Shown here: one piece after another, positions 26,565 through 35,303 of the stretch
How the letters are laid out: every line of letters starts with the position of its first letter
Position numbering within the stretch: the stretch's first letter is position 1
Assembly (NCBI GenBank): GCA_963773945.1
Contig: CAVZDD010000005.1
Coordinates: forward strand, 926,963 to 990,962
Reading direction: 5' to 3'
DNA from: JAKIWV01 sp963773945
GTDB taxonomy: Archaea; Thermoplasmatota; Thermoplasmata; Lutacidiplasmatales; UBA184
Length of the DNA stretch: 64,000 bases
Notes under the pieces: model-generated
Databases searched by the model: none
What the model was told of the DNA's origin: nothing
What the model saw: only the letters and a program-made list of their open reading frames with translations
Program-made: the position numbers and the translations under genes

Positions 26565-27092
26565 CTATCGACTTGGGGACCGCCGCGAACGCCGGCGCGC
26601 ATTCGGGTCCGCGTCGTCGGAGTCGTCTCCGGTGGGTTCGTCACCGGGCGTCCCCGAGCGGGTGAGCTCGGAGAGCGAATCCAGCTCCCGGTCAAGGTCG
26701 TCGGAAGGCGGTGGGGTTCGGGGCCGGGCCAGGAGCGTGGGGGCGCGGGCCTCCTCCGTGGCTCGGCGTTCCTCGGTCATCTGGGAGAGCTGCCGCACCA
26801 GCGTCAGCCAGACCCGACCCTGGTTGGCGATTGTGCCTTCGACCCGCTCCCGGATCTCCCGGGTCCGATCCGCTAGGTCGGTCTCGATGCGTCGTAGGTC
26901 GTGAGTAAACTCCCGCCGAAGCTGGGCGTACTTGAGGTCGGCCTCCGCCGTGCTGGCGGATCCGCGTTCGAGCTCGGAGAGCCGGGTCCAGGCCTTTCGA
27001 ACGACCGGCACCAGGCGGTCGGTCAGTACCACGATCTTTCGGTCGAGCTCCTCGAGTTCGGCCCGGATGGCGTCCTCGAGCCGGGTGTTGTC
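26565..27092 (-). CDS. C-terminal part of the long coiled-coil protein (displaced by a frameshift)
   Basis: Read from about 27092 this frame gives heptad-rich sequence (NTRLEDAIRAELEELDRKI, VRKAWTRLSELERG, REFTHDLRRIETDLADRTREI) that continues the coiled coil of the gene upstream. It ends in an acidic, then basic, disordered tail. Adding one base near 27093-27099 joins the two as DVADRARDNTRLEDAI with heptads in register. No good start codon exists here, so I read it as the last 176 residues of the upstream gene and not as a separate protein. Confidence 0.75.
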   Translation of the reverse strand, partial: DNTRLEDAIRAELEELDRKIVVLTDRLVPVVRKAWTRLSELERGSASTAEADLKYAQLRREFTHDLRRIETDLADRTREIRERVEGTIANQGRVWLTLVRQLSQMTEERRATEEARAPTLLARPRTPPPSDDLDRELDSLSELTRSGTPGDEPTGDDSDDADPNARRRSRRSPSR

Positions 27093-29749
27093 CCGGCTCG
27101 GTCCGCGACGTCGGTCAGGAGCGTTTCGAGGCGTTGCGTCAGCTCGGCATGTTCCCGGCCGAATCGTTCTTCGACGGCCATGGCCCGCAGGTCGATCAGG
27201 TGCTGAACGTCGGAGCGGAGACTCTCGGTGCTTCGCTGGAACTGGTCCTTGACGATGCGTTCGGTGGCGGCCACATCCGGCGCCTTGTTCAGCGAGGATT
27301 CCGTCTCCCCCTTGAGACGTGCCAGGAGCTCCAGGTACTTTTCGCGCTCCCGGTCCAGGCTCTCCCGGAGCTTCTGGTCGGAGGACCATTGAAGACGGAC
27401 CTGCAATTCGGCGACCGAGTGCATCTCGGAGTCGCGGAGTTCCTCCAGCTTGGCGTCGACCTTCCGGTCCCCGCGACCCTCGAGGACGCCGAGTTGCTCT
27501 TCGACGAGGCCGCTCGTGCGCGACTCGGCCTCCCGCAGGGCGGCGGCGACCTTCTCCTGGACCTCCCGGGCGCGGCCGTCGATCAGGAGGGACAGTCGGC
27601 GCTCGATCTCCTGGAGCTCTTTGGCTCGCCGTTGCTCGGCCTCGGTGATACGACTCTCCGCGGCGCCGCGGAGCTTCTGTTCGAGTTCCTTCCGCTGGGT
27701 CTCGTCCCGGTCCTGGGCCTCTCGCAAGTGGAGGTCGAGCTGGGCGACCAGCGCTCCTCGAAGATCCTCCTCGGAGGCCTGGGCCCGCGTCTTGACATCC
27801 GTCAGGGCCTGGGTCAACGAGTCGCGGAGCTCGGCTCGAATCTGCTCGGCCGACTGCTTGAGGGATTCCTCGCCCCGGGTCCGAAACTCCTGGATCTTCG
27901 GGTCGACGAGGTTGCGCACACCCTGGTCGAGTTCCTGGCTCACGATCGTGCGCAAGTCAGCCTGCACGCGTTCTTCGGTCTGGGTGATCCGCGTCGAAGC
28001 GTCCTGGCTCAGTCGAGCCTCCAGTTCCGCCGTACGGGCGAGCAGCCGGTCCGTGAGGGAACTCAGCGCTTGCTGTTGGAGCGCGGTCCACGTCGTGAAC
28101 CGTTGTTCCATGGAAGAACGGGCCTCCTTGAGCGCCTCGGCCTGGCGCGCCGCTTGGTCCGCCAGCGCCGGCTTGAGATGTTCCTGCACCGCCCCATCGA
28201 TACGGAGCGGGTCGATGGGCTCTGGAGGGCGAGGCGGAGGTATCGCCCGCATTCGCTGCTCGACGACGGTGTTGAAGCGTTCCGCGAGCTCGTCCTGGAA
28301 GGCCTTCGTCCACCCGGCCGGAGGAACGGGGTTGACGTTGGACAATCGCTCGTCGAGGTACCGCATCAGGTCGGCTTCGATCTGCCGACGTAGCGCTCCC
28401 TGATCGATGACGGGCCCGGGGGACGCCGGAGCGGTACCGGGTTCCGGGACTTTCTGAAGGGACGGGTCGTCCTTGACGGACATGGGGACCACCTCGACCT
28501 TGCTAGTGCGCTGGGTCGCCAGAGGACTCGTACCGCCGCGCTGGAGCCAGGGAGGAAGCTGTCCGGCCACCTGGGGGTCCGGCACCGGAACAGGGGGCGC
28601 CGGCGGAAGGTCCGAGGCCCGGATCTCCTCCGCGGGCTCCTCGCCGGCATGCGCCTGGAGGTACTCCTGAGCCCGGCGCGAGAGCTCGGGACTCAGCTCG
28701 AGCCGACGGCCCCGGGGTTTCTGCAAGAGGAGCGCGGTGCTCTCCATCGCGGTGGATAGGCGCCACATCTCCTTCCGACGGTCCTTGCCTCCTTGACGGT
28801 CCGGGTCCGCCAACCGCGCCCGGAGCGTTCGAAGCTCGACCCGGTCCACGCGCTCGGTGACCGGGGTCAGCTTCGCCGTCGACCGCTCACGCACGTACTG
28901 GACGACAAGGGGCGTGATCTCCTTGCCCTTACCGGCCGGGGACGGGATGCCGTCGGTCAGGTCGTAGAGGGTAACCGGCGCCTCTTCCCAGCTCTGCACC
29001 CGCTTCCGGTGACGTTCCCCGCCCGATTCCCCGCGCGGGACGCGCAGGACCGCGAGAGAGAGCGGCGTGGCCTCGGCGAAGTCGGCGAGGTTGGTCTTGG
29101 GCTCCGGTAGGAAATAGGGGAACGCGAGGATGGCCCCCAAGGACAACAGCGAGGCCGGGAGCGTACGAACGTACTCGAAGATCGTCTCCATCGTAGCTTC
29201 CCATTCCTCCGCCGCGATCAGGAGGACGGGCTCGGTCGAGCCCCGGAAGAACAGGAATCCCTCTCCGACCAGTGGGTAGAGCTTGAGGTCGGCGGGTGGC
29301 GGAGGCCGTTGATCGTGTCGGCCGCCGCCCATCGATTCGTACCACTTGAGCAGGGTCTCGCCGAAATTGCCGCTGGCCAGCAGGCGGCCCGTATCGAGGA
29401 CGAGCGTCTTCATGCCGAGACGCGGCCGGTCCTCCGTGGACAGGAACATGCGGCCGAGGCAGGTGTAGGACCCGCCGTACGCCGGATAGAGGAACAGGTT
29501 CCGATAGTACGACAGGGGGAGGGCAGGGTCGGGGTCCCAGTAGTCCTGGGTGTCCGCGACGTTGACGGCGAGGTTGCCGACGATGCGGATTGCGTCGAGC
29601 GTTTCCTGGTACCCCGGGAAATCGTTCGGAAGGGCGGTGTAGCCCGGACTCTCGGCTTCGTTATCGACCTGCCGGCACCAGACCACGGCGATGGGTTCGG
29701 TGGCTCCGCCAGAGGTCGCGTCGGCGGCCTTGGGGCCCGGGGTTGCCAT
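27023..29749 (-). CDS. Very long coiled-coil protein with a globular N-terminal domain, partner of the GTPase
   Basis: 908 residues from the ATG at 29749 to the stop that follows the frameshift; about 1,084 if the tail at 26565-27092 is joined. Residues 1 to about 330 are globular (AVVWCRQVDNEAESPG, FPGYQETLDAIRIVG, SYYRNLFLYPAYGGSYTCLGR). They include a hydrophobic segment near LLSLGAILAFPYFLP. A Pro-rich linker follows, then more than 500 residues of continuous Glu/Arg/Leu/Gln heptads. The ATG overlaps the GTPase stop (TAATG), so the products are made together. The N-terminal layout recalls GTPase-associated proteins of bacterial conflict systems (from memory, untested). An anti-sense reading along this gene is also open and was ignored. 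Confidence 0.8.
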   Translation of the reverse strand: MATPGPKAADATSGGATEPIAVVWCRQVDNEAESPGYTALPNDFPGYQETLDAIRIVGNLAVNVADTQDYWDPDPALPLSYYRNLFLYPAYGGSYTCLGRMFLSTEDRPRLGMKTLVLDTGRLLASGNFGETLLKWYESMGGGRHDQRPPPPADLKLYPLVGEGFLFFRGSTEPVLLIAAEEWEATMETIFEYVRTLPASLLSLGAILAFPYFLPEPKTNLADFAEATPLSLAVLRVPRGESGGERHRKRVQSWEEAPVTLYDLTDGIPSPAGKGKEITPLVVQYVRERSTAKLTPVTERVDRVELRTLRARLADPDRQGGKDRRKEMWRLSTAMESTALLLQKPRGRRLELSPELSRRAQEYLQAHAGEEPAEEIRASDLPPAPPVPVPDPQVAGQLPPWLQRGGTSPLATQRTSKVEVVPMSVKDDPSLQKVPEPGTAPASPGPVIDQGALRRQIEADLMRYLDERLSNVNPVPPAGWTKAFQDELAERFNTVVEQRMRAIPPPRPPEPIDPLRIDGAVQEHLKPALADQAARQAEALKEARSSMEQRFTTWTALQQQALSSLTDRLLARTAELEARLSQDASTRITQTEERVQADLRTIVSQELDQGVRNLVDPKIQEFRTRGEESLKQSAEQIRAELRDSLTQALTDVKTRAQASEEDLRGALVAQLDLHLREAQDRDETQRKELEQKLRGAAESRITEAEQRRAKELQEIERRLSLLIDGRAREVQEKVAAALREAESRTSGLVEEQLGVLEGRGDRKVDAKLEELRDSEMHSVAELQVRLQWSSDQKLRESLDREREKYLELLARLKGETESSLNKAPDVAATERIVKDQFQRSTESLRSDVQHLIDLRAMAVEERFGREHAELTQRLETLLTDVADRAGTTPGSRTPSGPNSRSSTERSWY

Positions 29750-30450
29750 TACTTGTCTCCGGCCGGCTCCTTGGCGAGCACGCGCTCGCAGATCCGGGCG
29801 AGAGGTAACGGAGTGTTCACCATGACCGGGATACCGGCGCCCGAGGAACCGCCGGGCATGCCCTCCACCGGGGCCGCTTCGGCCGTGCCGGAATCGGTCC
29901 AGAGCAGCGGTCGGCCCTCCCCGGTGGAGACGGCCGAGGAGACCAGGAAGACATCGTCCTTCGTGGAGATCCCCTGCCCGTCGTGGGCAACGAGAATCGT
30001 ACCCATACCGGCCCCGTCGCGGCGGAGCAGGAACTCCTGGGAGTCGAAGGTGCTCTGATAGGCCCTGTCCTTGAGGACATGGTCGATCTCGCCATAGAAA
30101 TCTTTGAGAAGATCCGCCTTCGAGATCGCGATCACGAGCGGGATGTTCCGGGCCTTGACGTACCGGAAGACGCCCCGGGCGAGGTTGACCTGCTGCGCCT
30201 GGTCGCGGAGCGAGGGCAGCGACGGCGACAGCAGGAGGATGATTCCATCGGCTTCCACAACGAACCGGCCGAGCAGGGTCAGTCCTCGACGCCAGAGCTC
30301 TTGCCGGTCCGGTCGCCAGGTCTCGAAGTGGGGGATCACCCGACACATCTTGTCGTCGATCTGGCCGTCGGCGGAGGTGAGCCAGAGCCGGTCGTAGGTG
30401 AAGTAATCCGAAATGATCCCGCCGGCCTCGTCGATCGTGTGCATCATCAT
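29749..30450 (-). CDS. Small GTPase, C-terminal half (G3 and G4 motifs)
   Basis: 233 residues from the ATG at 30450 (three ATGs in a row). The first strand MMMHTIDEAGG is a G3/Walker B element (DxxG), and AISKADLL is the G4 base-specificity motif (S/NKxD). In between lie VEADGIILLLSPS and a helix typical of Ras-fold GTPases. There is no P-loop. The preceding gene supplies it, and the two overlap in ATGATGATGA. Joining needs one base. The whole would be a roughly 400-residue GTPase with a 100-residue C-terminal extension. The stop overlaps the coiled-coil gene start. Confidence 0.8.
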   Translation of the reverse strand: MMMHTIDEAGGIISDYFTYDRLWLTSADGQIDDKMCRVIPHFETWRPDRQELWRRGLTLLGRFVVEADGIILLLSPSLPSLRDQAQQVNLARGVFRYVKARNIPLVIAISKADLLKDFYGEIDHVLKDRAYQSTFDSQEFLLRRDGAGMGTILVAHDGQGISTKDDVFLVSSAVSTGEGRPLLWTDSGTAEAAPVEGMPGGSSGAGIPVMVNTPLPLARICERVLAKEPAGDK

Positions 30451-30938
30451 CGGCCGGGAACCGGGGCCCCCGGGTCCTTGCTGCCGTATCGGAAGCGCAT
30501 TTTCATCTCGACGAACTGGTTGAATTTCGTCGGTAGCGGATACTTGGTGAGGACGCCCTGCTCGTCGCGGGAGGCGGCCAGCTCGACCCAGAGCTTCTTC
30601 GGGTCCTCCATCGCCCGGTTGACGTAGTAGCGGGTCGTGGCCTCGAGGCTCCCCTCGGGATCCGTGGGGTCGGTGGTCTCGTAGGTTGTCTCCTCCAGGA
30701 TCACGTCCGAGTCGAGGTCGCCGTAGATCGGCATCGAGTTCGAGTCGGCGCGGGCCGGCACGTAGGTGATCGGAAGATTCAGTCCGAAATGGCCGGAGAG
30801 GAACCGGAAGTAGGTCGTCTTGCCCGACGCCGGGATCCCGACCACGGCGATCCGGGCAGCGGCGGCCGACGGCCCGGTCTCGTCCGACTTGCGCGGCGCG
30901 CGCTTGACCTTCGTCTTGGGGGTGGTCTTGACCGTCAT
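30447..30938 (-). CDS. Small GTPase, N-terminal half (P-loop)
   Basis: 163 residues. A basic, disordered start of 27 residues (KTTPKTKVKRAPRK) precedes IAVVGIPASGKTTYFRFL, a G1/Walker A loop (GIPASGKT, 34-41). The remainder has switch I-like sequence and a strand FVEMKMRFRYG, and stops exactly where strand 3 (the DxxG strand) should follow. The next gene begins with that strand. It is either a natural split GTPase or, more likely, one gene with a missing base near the G/C runs at 30457-30475. It lies 23 bases after the vWA gene. Confidence 0.8.
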   Translation of the reverse strand: MTVKTTPKTKVKRAPRKSDETGPSAAAARIAVVGIPASGKTTYFRFLSGHFGLNLPITYVPARADSNSMPIYGDLDSDVILEETTYETTDPTDPEGSLEATTRYYVNRAMEDPKKLWVELAASRDEQGVLTKYPLPTKFNQFVEMKMRFRYGSKDPGAPVPGR

Positions 30939-30961
30939 CGTTTACGTCCCCCCGAAGCCCC

Positions 30962-32473
30962 TCAACGCATCTCCGCGAGGCATATCTCCATAAAATCCAG
31001 CGCACCGTCGGCGATAGGGTCCCGTTGCGTGTTATTGAGACGTATATCCTGCAATAGCCCGAAGATCTCCTCGACGGAGTTCTCGTGCTGGATGGCGCCC
31101 TCCATCAGGGACTGGTCGTTGCCCCCGACCCGGGCGAGCTGGTAGGTCGTTCGGAGTTCGAGGAGCTTTTCGAAAATGGTCTCCAGCTGATGGCCGAGTT
31201 CCGGTTCCTTGCGCTCCAGACGGTGCTGGGTGTCGTCCATGAACCGGACAAGGGTCTCGGTTTCGGAATCGTTCTGGATCCGGCTCTGGAGGAGGGCGAG
31301 GCGACGGCTGATGCGTCCCCGGGAGTCGGCAGGCAATCGGTCGGCCTCGACCCAGGCATGCAAGAGGGACCGAGCGGCCTCGACCACCTCCCCGCGAGCG
31401 TAGTGGATCCGGGCCTCCCAGTAGAACCGGGTCAACGCGGGCAGGAGCGCCTGCGCACGGAACAGGCGGTTCATCGCGGTCGCGTAGTCGCGCGCGACGA
31501 ATGCCTCGACCACTTCGCCCAAGGGGCCGTACCGTTCCTTGAGATGCGGCGGCAGGGTGCCACCCTGAAGTTCCAGGACGTCGACTTCGGAGGGTAACGG
31601 GCCGGTCCCGGCGTCGGAGGACGGCGGGGGGAGATCCTTCCGGTTCTTGAGTTGGGTCAACGTGGCGTGTTCGCCGGGCGCCTTGAGAGCCTTCGCGGCC
31701 CGGGCGGCGTGTTCCGCCAGCTCCTCAGGATGCAGCTCCTCGAAGGGGCGGGTCCCCTCGTAATCGACGTCGATGAAGGAGTTCACCATTTGGGAGAACA
31801 GGTCGGTGCTCGTGGCGACTTCCTGGTACGTTACTTCGGAGGCGATGCCGGCAGCCTGGGCCCGGCCCCGAAGCTGTTCCACGAGGCCGTTCATCTGCCC
31901 CGAATCGACGCCCTTGTCCCGTTCGGAACCGCTGCCAATCCCGATGATCCGGAGCGTGAGCTGCGAAGAGTTGGGGAGAACGTGAGGCACGAGGTCGATC
32001 CGACGGCTCATCTCGGGCGTGAGCGGTTCGGAAGCGGGGGCCCGGAAGCGGCTCGAGGCGTTGTCCCACCCATCCGTGACCAGGACGAGAGTACCGACAA
32101 CCTCGCCCGACGGCTTGCGGAGCAGGTCCGCTCCGAGTGCGATCCCATCCCAAATCGCGGATCGACCCGAGGGAGCCAGCATCGAGATGAGACTCTCGAT
32201 GTACGGTAAGTTCTCGTGGCGGATTTCGGTGAGCGGCACCGCGACCCGGGCGCTGTCCGTGAACGTCACGAGTCCGAAGAATGCGCCCGTCGCCTCTGCG
32301 TTCTCGAGAATGCGGTACACCGCGGTTCGAGCCACCTCGATCTTCCGACGCTCGCCTTGGATGCCAGAGGGGTCCGGCAACGGAGCGAGCATGCTCTTGG
32401 AAAGGTCGAGCACGAGCACGTGCCGGGGCCGGACCACCGGCACTGGAGGAGTCTGAAGATCGTCTGCGATCAT
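30962..32473 (-). CDS. von Willebrand factor A (vWA) domain protein with helical-repeat C-terminus
   Basis: 503 residues from the ATG at 32473; the longer upstream frame lacks protein-like composition. The vWA domain begins at once: HVLVLDLSKSM gives the MIDAS DxSxS (23-27), VTFTDSARVAVPL the middle strand, and VLVTDGWDN the MIDAS aspartate. After about residue 260 the protein is all-helical, TPR-like (AMNRLFRAQALLPALTRFYWEARIHYARGEVVEAARSLL), ending in a charged bundle. Such proteins bind partners through the metal site. It is the first gene of the vWA-GTPase-coiled-coil operon, so the GTPase complex is the probable partner. Confidence 0.88.
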   Translation of the reverse strand: MIADDLQTPPVPVVRPRHVLVLDLSKSMLAPLPDPSGIQGERRKIEVARTAVYRILENAEATGAFFGLVTFTDSARVAVPLTEIRHENLPYIESLISMLAPSGRSAIWDGIALGADLLRKPSGEVVGTLVLVTDGWDNASSRFRAPASEPLTPEMSRRIDLVPHVLPNSSQLTLRIIGIGSGSERDKGVDSGQMNGLVEQLRGRAQAAGIASEVTYQEVATSTDLFSQMVNSFIDVDYEGTRPFEELHPEELAEHAARAAKALKAPGEHATLTQLKNRKDLPPPSSDAGTGPLPSEVDVLELQGGTLPPHLKERYGPLGEVVEAFVARDYATAMNRLFRAQALLPALTRFYWEARIHYARGEVVEAARSLLHAWVEADRLPADSRGRISRRLALLQSRIQNDSETETLVRFMDDTQHRLERKEPELGHQLETIFEKLLELRTTYQLARVGGNDQSLMEGAIQHENSVEEIFGLLQDIRLNNTQRDPIADGALDFMEICLAEMR

Positions 32474-32685
32474 AAGGGGTTGACCTACGAGAAGTCGACG
32501 GCGGCCCGTCGGCGCGTCTCGCTGCTCCCGGTCACCTCTCGTTTTAGGGTCCGAAAGGTATATGGTCCTTGTCCCAGCGGCGGCGTTCGGAATCTGCCCC
32601 TGGCTCGGCGGTAGCAGGCCCCACACGCCGGCGCCGTCCGGCCGCAGATAGGGCTTTAAGGAGGACACGGGTCGGCGCGCCGCGC

Positions 32686-32910
32686 ATGGGCAGCATTCGG
32701 CAGACGTACATCAAGCGGGTCGCGATCGATCTGATTCGGCACTACCCCGAATCCTTCAACGGCGACTTCGCCCACAACAAGGAGAAGGTCCTCGAGTTGA
32801 CCGACCTCCGCGTAGACGTCAATGGGACCCCGACGGTCGTCTACAAGAAACTCGCGAACCGCATCGCGGGCTATGCCACGCGGTACGTCAAGCGCCGGCG
32901 CGCCACGTAG
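32686..32910 (+). CDS. rps17e: Ribosomal protein S17e
   Basis: 74 residues from the ATG at 32686, where the family starts (MGSIRQTYIKRVAIDLI). Conserved segments are ESFNGDFAHNKEKVLEL and VYKKLANRIAGYATRYVKR. It is an archaeal/eukaryotic small-subunit protein. A CTTTAAGG box (about 32654-32661) lies 25-32 bases upstream. Confidence 0.95.
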   Translation: MGSIRQTYIKRVAIDLIRHYPESFNGDFAHNKEKVLELTDLRVDVNGTPTVVYKKLANRIAGYATRYVKRRRAT

Positions 32911-32927
32911 AAGGAGCGCGCGCGCGC

Positions 32928-33723
32928 GTGCCCGGTCTCTCTTCTCCTACGCTCGTTGATTTTCTTGAGGCCGAGCGCGAGCGCCGGGGCTGGGTGGGTC
33001 AGGTCCGTCGTCTTCGCGGAGCCCGTCTCCTGACCAACGCCCGCTATCGGAGGCTCATGTGGGCCAACCAGATACTCGTGGGCACGACGGAACCCCCCGT
33101 CGACTGGCAGGAAATTCAGGCGCAGGCCGAGCCAACGTTCCGATCGCTGGGCGTGAAAGGTCGTCGCGTCATGCTCTTTGGGGACGAGGTCCGGCGCCGG
33201 CTCGGAAGGGCCCTTGTCCGTCGACGGGTTCCGGGAGCGGACCATCTGGCTCCTGGCCTTCCGCGGCCTGACCTCCGCCCAGCCGAATCCCCGGGTGATG
33301 ATCCGTCTCGTGGACCCGTTCCTCCGACCGGCCTGGTTCACGCTCTCCTACCGGGTCGAACAGGAGACCGCCCGACCCGGCGAATCCGTGTCGGACTGGG
33401 CGAGCTTCTACTCGAGCTTAGCGGAACGACCGGCCCACCGGACCTATGCGGGTTTTCTGGGCGATACCATGGTGGGTTCGGTGGACCTCGCGAAGATCGG
33501 CTCTCTCGCCTCGATCGATCACGTCCAGACGGCGCCCGAGTGGAGAGGCCAAGGCGTCGCGACGACGCTGGTGCTCCGGGCCACCGACGAGGCCGTGCGG
33601 GACGGGGCCCGGGGCATCCAACTGACCACGCACTCCCCAGCCCTCACCGAGCAGCTCTACCGTCCCTGCGGCTTCGAGACCATCAGTCGGTTGTCCATTT
33701 TCGAACGGGGGATCTCCGAGTGA
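32928..33723 (+). pseudogene. GNAT family N-acetyltransferase with a one-base frameshift
   Basis: The first part, from the GTG at 32928, gives a helical N-terminal region (SPTLVDFLEAERERRGW, QILVGTTEPPVDW, VMLFGDEVRRR). The rest, in another frame from about 33205, contains the acetyltransferase core: GFLGDTMVGSVDLAKI, HVQTAPEWRGQGVATTLVLRA (acetyl-CoA pyrophosphate loop, Q/RxxGxG/A) and LYRPCGFETISRLSIFERG. Removing one base near 33200-33208 joins them as DEVRRRLGSEGPLSVDGF, about 264 residues. It follows S17e by 17 bases. Substrate unknown; a sequence indel is the likeliest cause. Confidence 0.75.
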
Positions 33724-33732
33724 CCCCGGGAC

Positions 33733-34398
33733 CTACTCCAGGATCTGGAAGCCTTCCTGGAGATGGACGAACTCAACCGGTGTCGTGAGCGCGCCGGCGA
33801 GAATTCCGCGAGTGTTGGCGGTCACGCAAGCGCCGACGATCGGAACACCGAAATTCGCCGTGGAACGGTGGACCGGCACTTGAAGGGTGTCGCGCAGCAC
33901 GCCCGCCTCGGCTTCGGTAGCGCGGGGATGGACCACGACGCCCTTGTTCGTCGCCACTGCGGCCATTCCGACCGTGCCCAGCCCAGCGACGGTACCCCGG
34001 GCGACCCGGACTCGCAACGCTTCGCCGATTCGGGCGGCGGCGGATTCGGAGAGGCCCGGATGGACCAGCGCACCTAGGTCGTTCGCGAGGACGTTGTTGC
34101 CGAGGGCATTCTGCAGGGTGGGCACAACGGTCAGGGGGCCCATCGAGGCGAGGTGGTGGCGTTCGCGGGCTCCCGGTTCTTCCGCTACGATCGCGCCGGA
34201 CGAATTGAGGGCGAGGAGAGAGCCCACGAGCTCCGAGTCGAGGACCGTCGTCCGGATCACGGGCGCGCCGAACAGGCGTTCGATTTCGTGGCCGAGCGCG
34301 TCGGGCAGAGACGGGGGCGCGACGACGCCGCGTTCGGACACCCGGAGATAGACCCCGAGGTAGGGACTTCCCGCGATCGATGCACGGTTGACCGGCAC
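33733..34398 (-). CDS. eif6: Translation initiation factor aIF6
   Basis: 221 residues from the GTG at 34398. The longer ATG at 34449 would overlap L31e, whereas the GTG leaves a 22-base gap and matches the family N-terminus (...GSPYLGVYLRVSE). aIF6 is a five-fold pseudosymmetric propeller that binds the large subunit and blocks premature joining. Its repeats are visible: TTVLDSELVGSLLALNSSGAIV, NNVLANDLGALVHPGL, VGMAAVATNKGVVVHP, PIVGACVTANTRGIL. It is in the L31e-aIF6 pairing common in archaea. Confidence 0.95.
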   Translation of the reverse strand: MPVNRASIAGSPYLGVYLRVSERGVVAPPSLPDALGHEIERLFGAPVIRTTVLDSELVGSLLALNSSGAIVAEEPGARERHHLASMGPLTVVPTLQNALGNNVLANDLGALVHPGLSESAAARIGEALRVRVARGTVAGLGTVGMAAVATNKGVVVHPRATEAEAGVLRDTLQVPVHRSTANFGVPIVGACVTANTRGILAGALTTPVEFVHLQEGFQILE

Positions 34399-34420
34399 TC
34401 CGTCGCTCCGAGCCGGCGGC

Positions 34421-34717
34421 CTACGTTTCCTCGGCGAGGTCGACTTCAATCAGGCCATCTTCGAACCGGATCGCCTTCACGCGGATCTTCGACGGGATGT
34501 GCGCCGCGCCGTGTTGCCAGATGAACACGTTGAGCCGGGGATCGATCCAGATGTTCTCGGGGGTGCCGTGCATATGGCGGACCATGAACCGGCGCACGGT
34601 CTCCAGAGCGTGCCCGGCCCGCCGGTGGCGAGCGGGGCGGTGCTTGCTCGCCCGGAGCGGGACAACGAACTCGCGTTCGAGTTCTTCGGTGCGCGTGCGA
34701 TCGGGGGTGCGAGCCAT
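34421..34717 (-). CDS. rpl31e: Ribosomal protein L31e
   Basis: 98 residues. It has the family features FVVPLRASKHRPARHRRAGHALETVRRFM, NIWIDPRLNVFIWQHG and KIRVKAIRFEDGLIEVDL. A large-subunit protein near the exit tunnel. It forms a ribosomal operon with L39e upstream and aIF6 downstream. Confidence 0.97.
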   Translation of the reverse strand: MARTPDRTRTEELEREFVVPLRASKHRPARHRRAGHALETVRRFMVRHMHGTPENIWIDPRLNVFIWQHGAAHIPSKIRVKAIRFEDGLIEVDLAEET

Positions 34718-34727
34718 CGTTCAACTC

Positions 34728-34886
34728 CTACGGCTGCAGGTGGCCCCGCTTCCAGGTACGTCGCTTGGGGTGACGAGTGACGTGACGGTTCGTCCGTTGC
34801 ATGACCCAGGCCGGAACCCGCCGGTTGCTTTTGACCTTGCGGAACATGCGGGTCTTACGCGCCAAGCTCTTGCGACGTGTTGCCAT
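34728..34886 (-). CDS. rpl39e: Ribosomal protein L39e
   Basis: 52 residues from the ATG at 34886. The start is fixed by the highly conserved MATRRKSLARKTRMFRKVK, followed by RRVPAWVMQRTNRHVTRHPKRRTWKRG. The tiny, very basic protein lines the ribosomal exit tunnel of archaea and eukaryotes. It lies ten bases before L31e and 22 after PDCD5. Confidence 0.97.
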   Translation of the reverse strand: MATRRKSLARKTRMFRKVKSNRRVPAWVMQRTNRHVTRHPKRRTWKRGHLQP

Positions 34887-34908
34887 CGATGTGCCTTCCG
34901 ATCCTCGT

Positions 34909-35271
34909 TCAACGGCGGGTGATGTGAATCTCCCGCTTTTCCGGCATGATGCGCTCCAAGAGGGCGCGCAGAGTCTCATCATCGATTTGCCGTTGGAGTC
35001 GGCCCGACGCGGCGAGGGACATGATCTGCTGCTCGATCGAAGCGGCGACGTCCGGTTTCGCGAGACGGATCCGGGCCAGTCGTTCCCGGGCCTCCGGCGT
35101 CAGAAGTCGACGCATGACCTCGAATCGTTCCGCCTCTCTCCGCTGCGCCTCCGCGTTCTGCTGGGCGACCGCCATCGGGTCCGGACCTGCTCCGCGGGCC
35201 TGCATCTCTTGGAGTTCGCGAACGCGTCGTTGCCGCAGCGCGGTAAGCTCGGGGTCCTCCTGATACGCCAT
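34909..35271 (-). CDS. PDCD5/TFAR19-family DNA-binding protein
   Basis: 120 residues. It is an all-helical, charged protein with the family pattern ELTALRQRRVRELQEMQ at the start, MRRLLTPEARERLARIRLAKPD in the middle and VAASIEQQIMSLAASGRLQRQIDDETLRALLERI at the end. In archaea it is encoded beside ribosomal proteins S19e and L39e, as here. A role in nucleic-acid or prefoldin binding has been proposed for relatives. Confidence 0.93.
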   Translation of the reverse strand: MAYQEDPELTALRQRRVRELQEMQARGAGPDPMAVAQQNAEAQRREAERFEVMRRLLTPEARERLARIRLAKPDVAASIEQQIMSLAASGRLQRQIDDETLRALLERIMPEKREIHITRR

Positions 35272-35303
35272 CGCTCTTCCGTCGTGGGTCAGTTAGGTAC
35301 GTC

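Noticed and set aside
27134..28403. Long plus-strand frames over the coiled-coil gene (such as 27134-28393)
   Set aside because: They are antisense shadows of a repetitive GC-rich coiled-coil gene: composition is mirrored and there is no start context or motif.
29750..30346. An N-terminal extension of the long coiled-coil protein to 30346
   Set aside because: This stretch is out-of-frame sequence over the GTPase. The ATG at 29749 overlaps the GTPase stop and starts the protein-like part.
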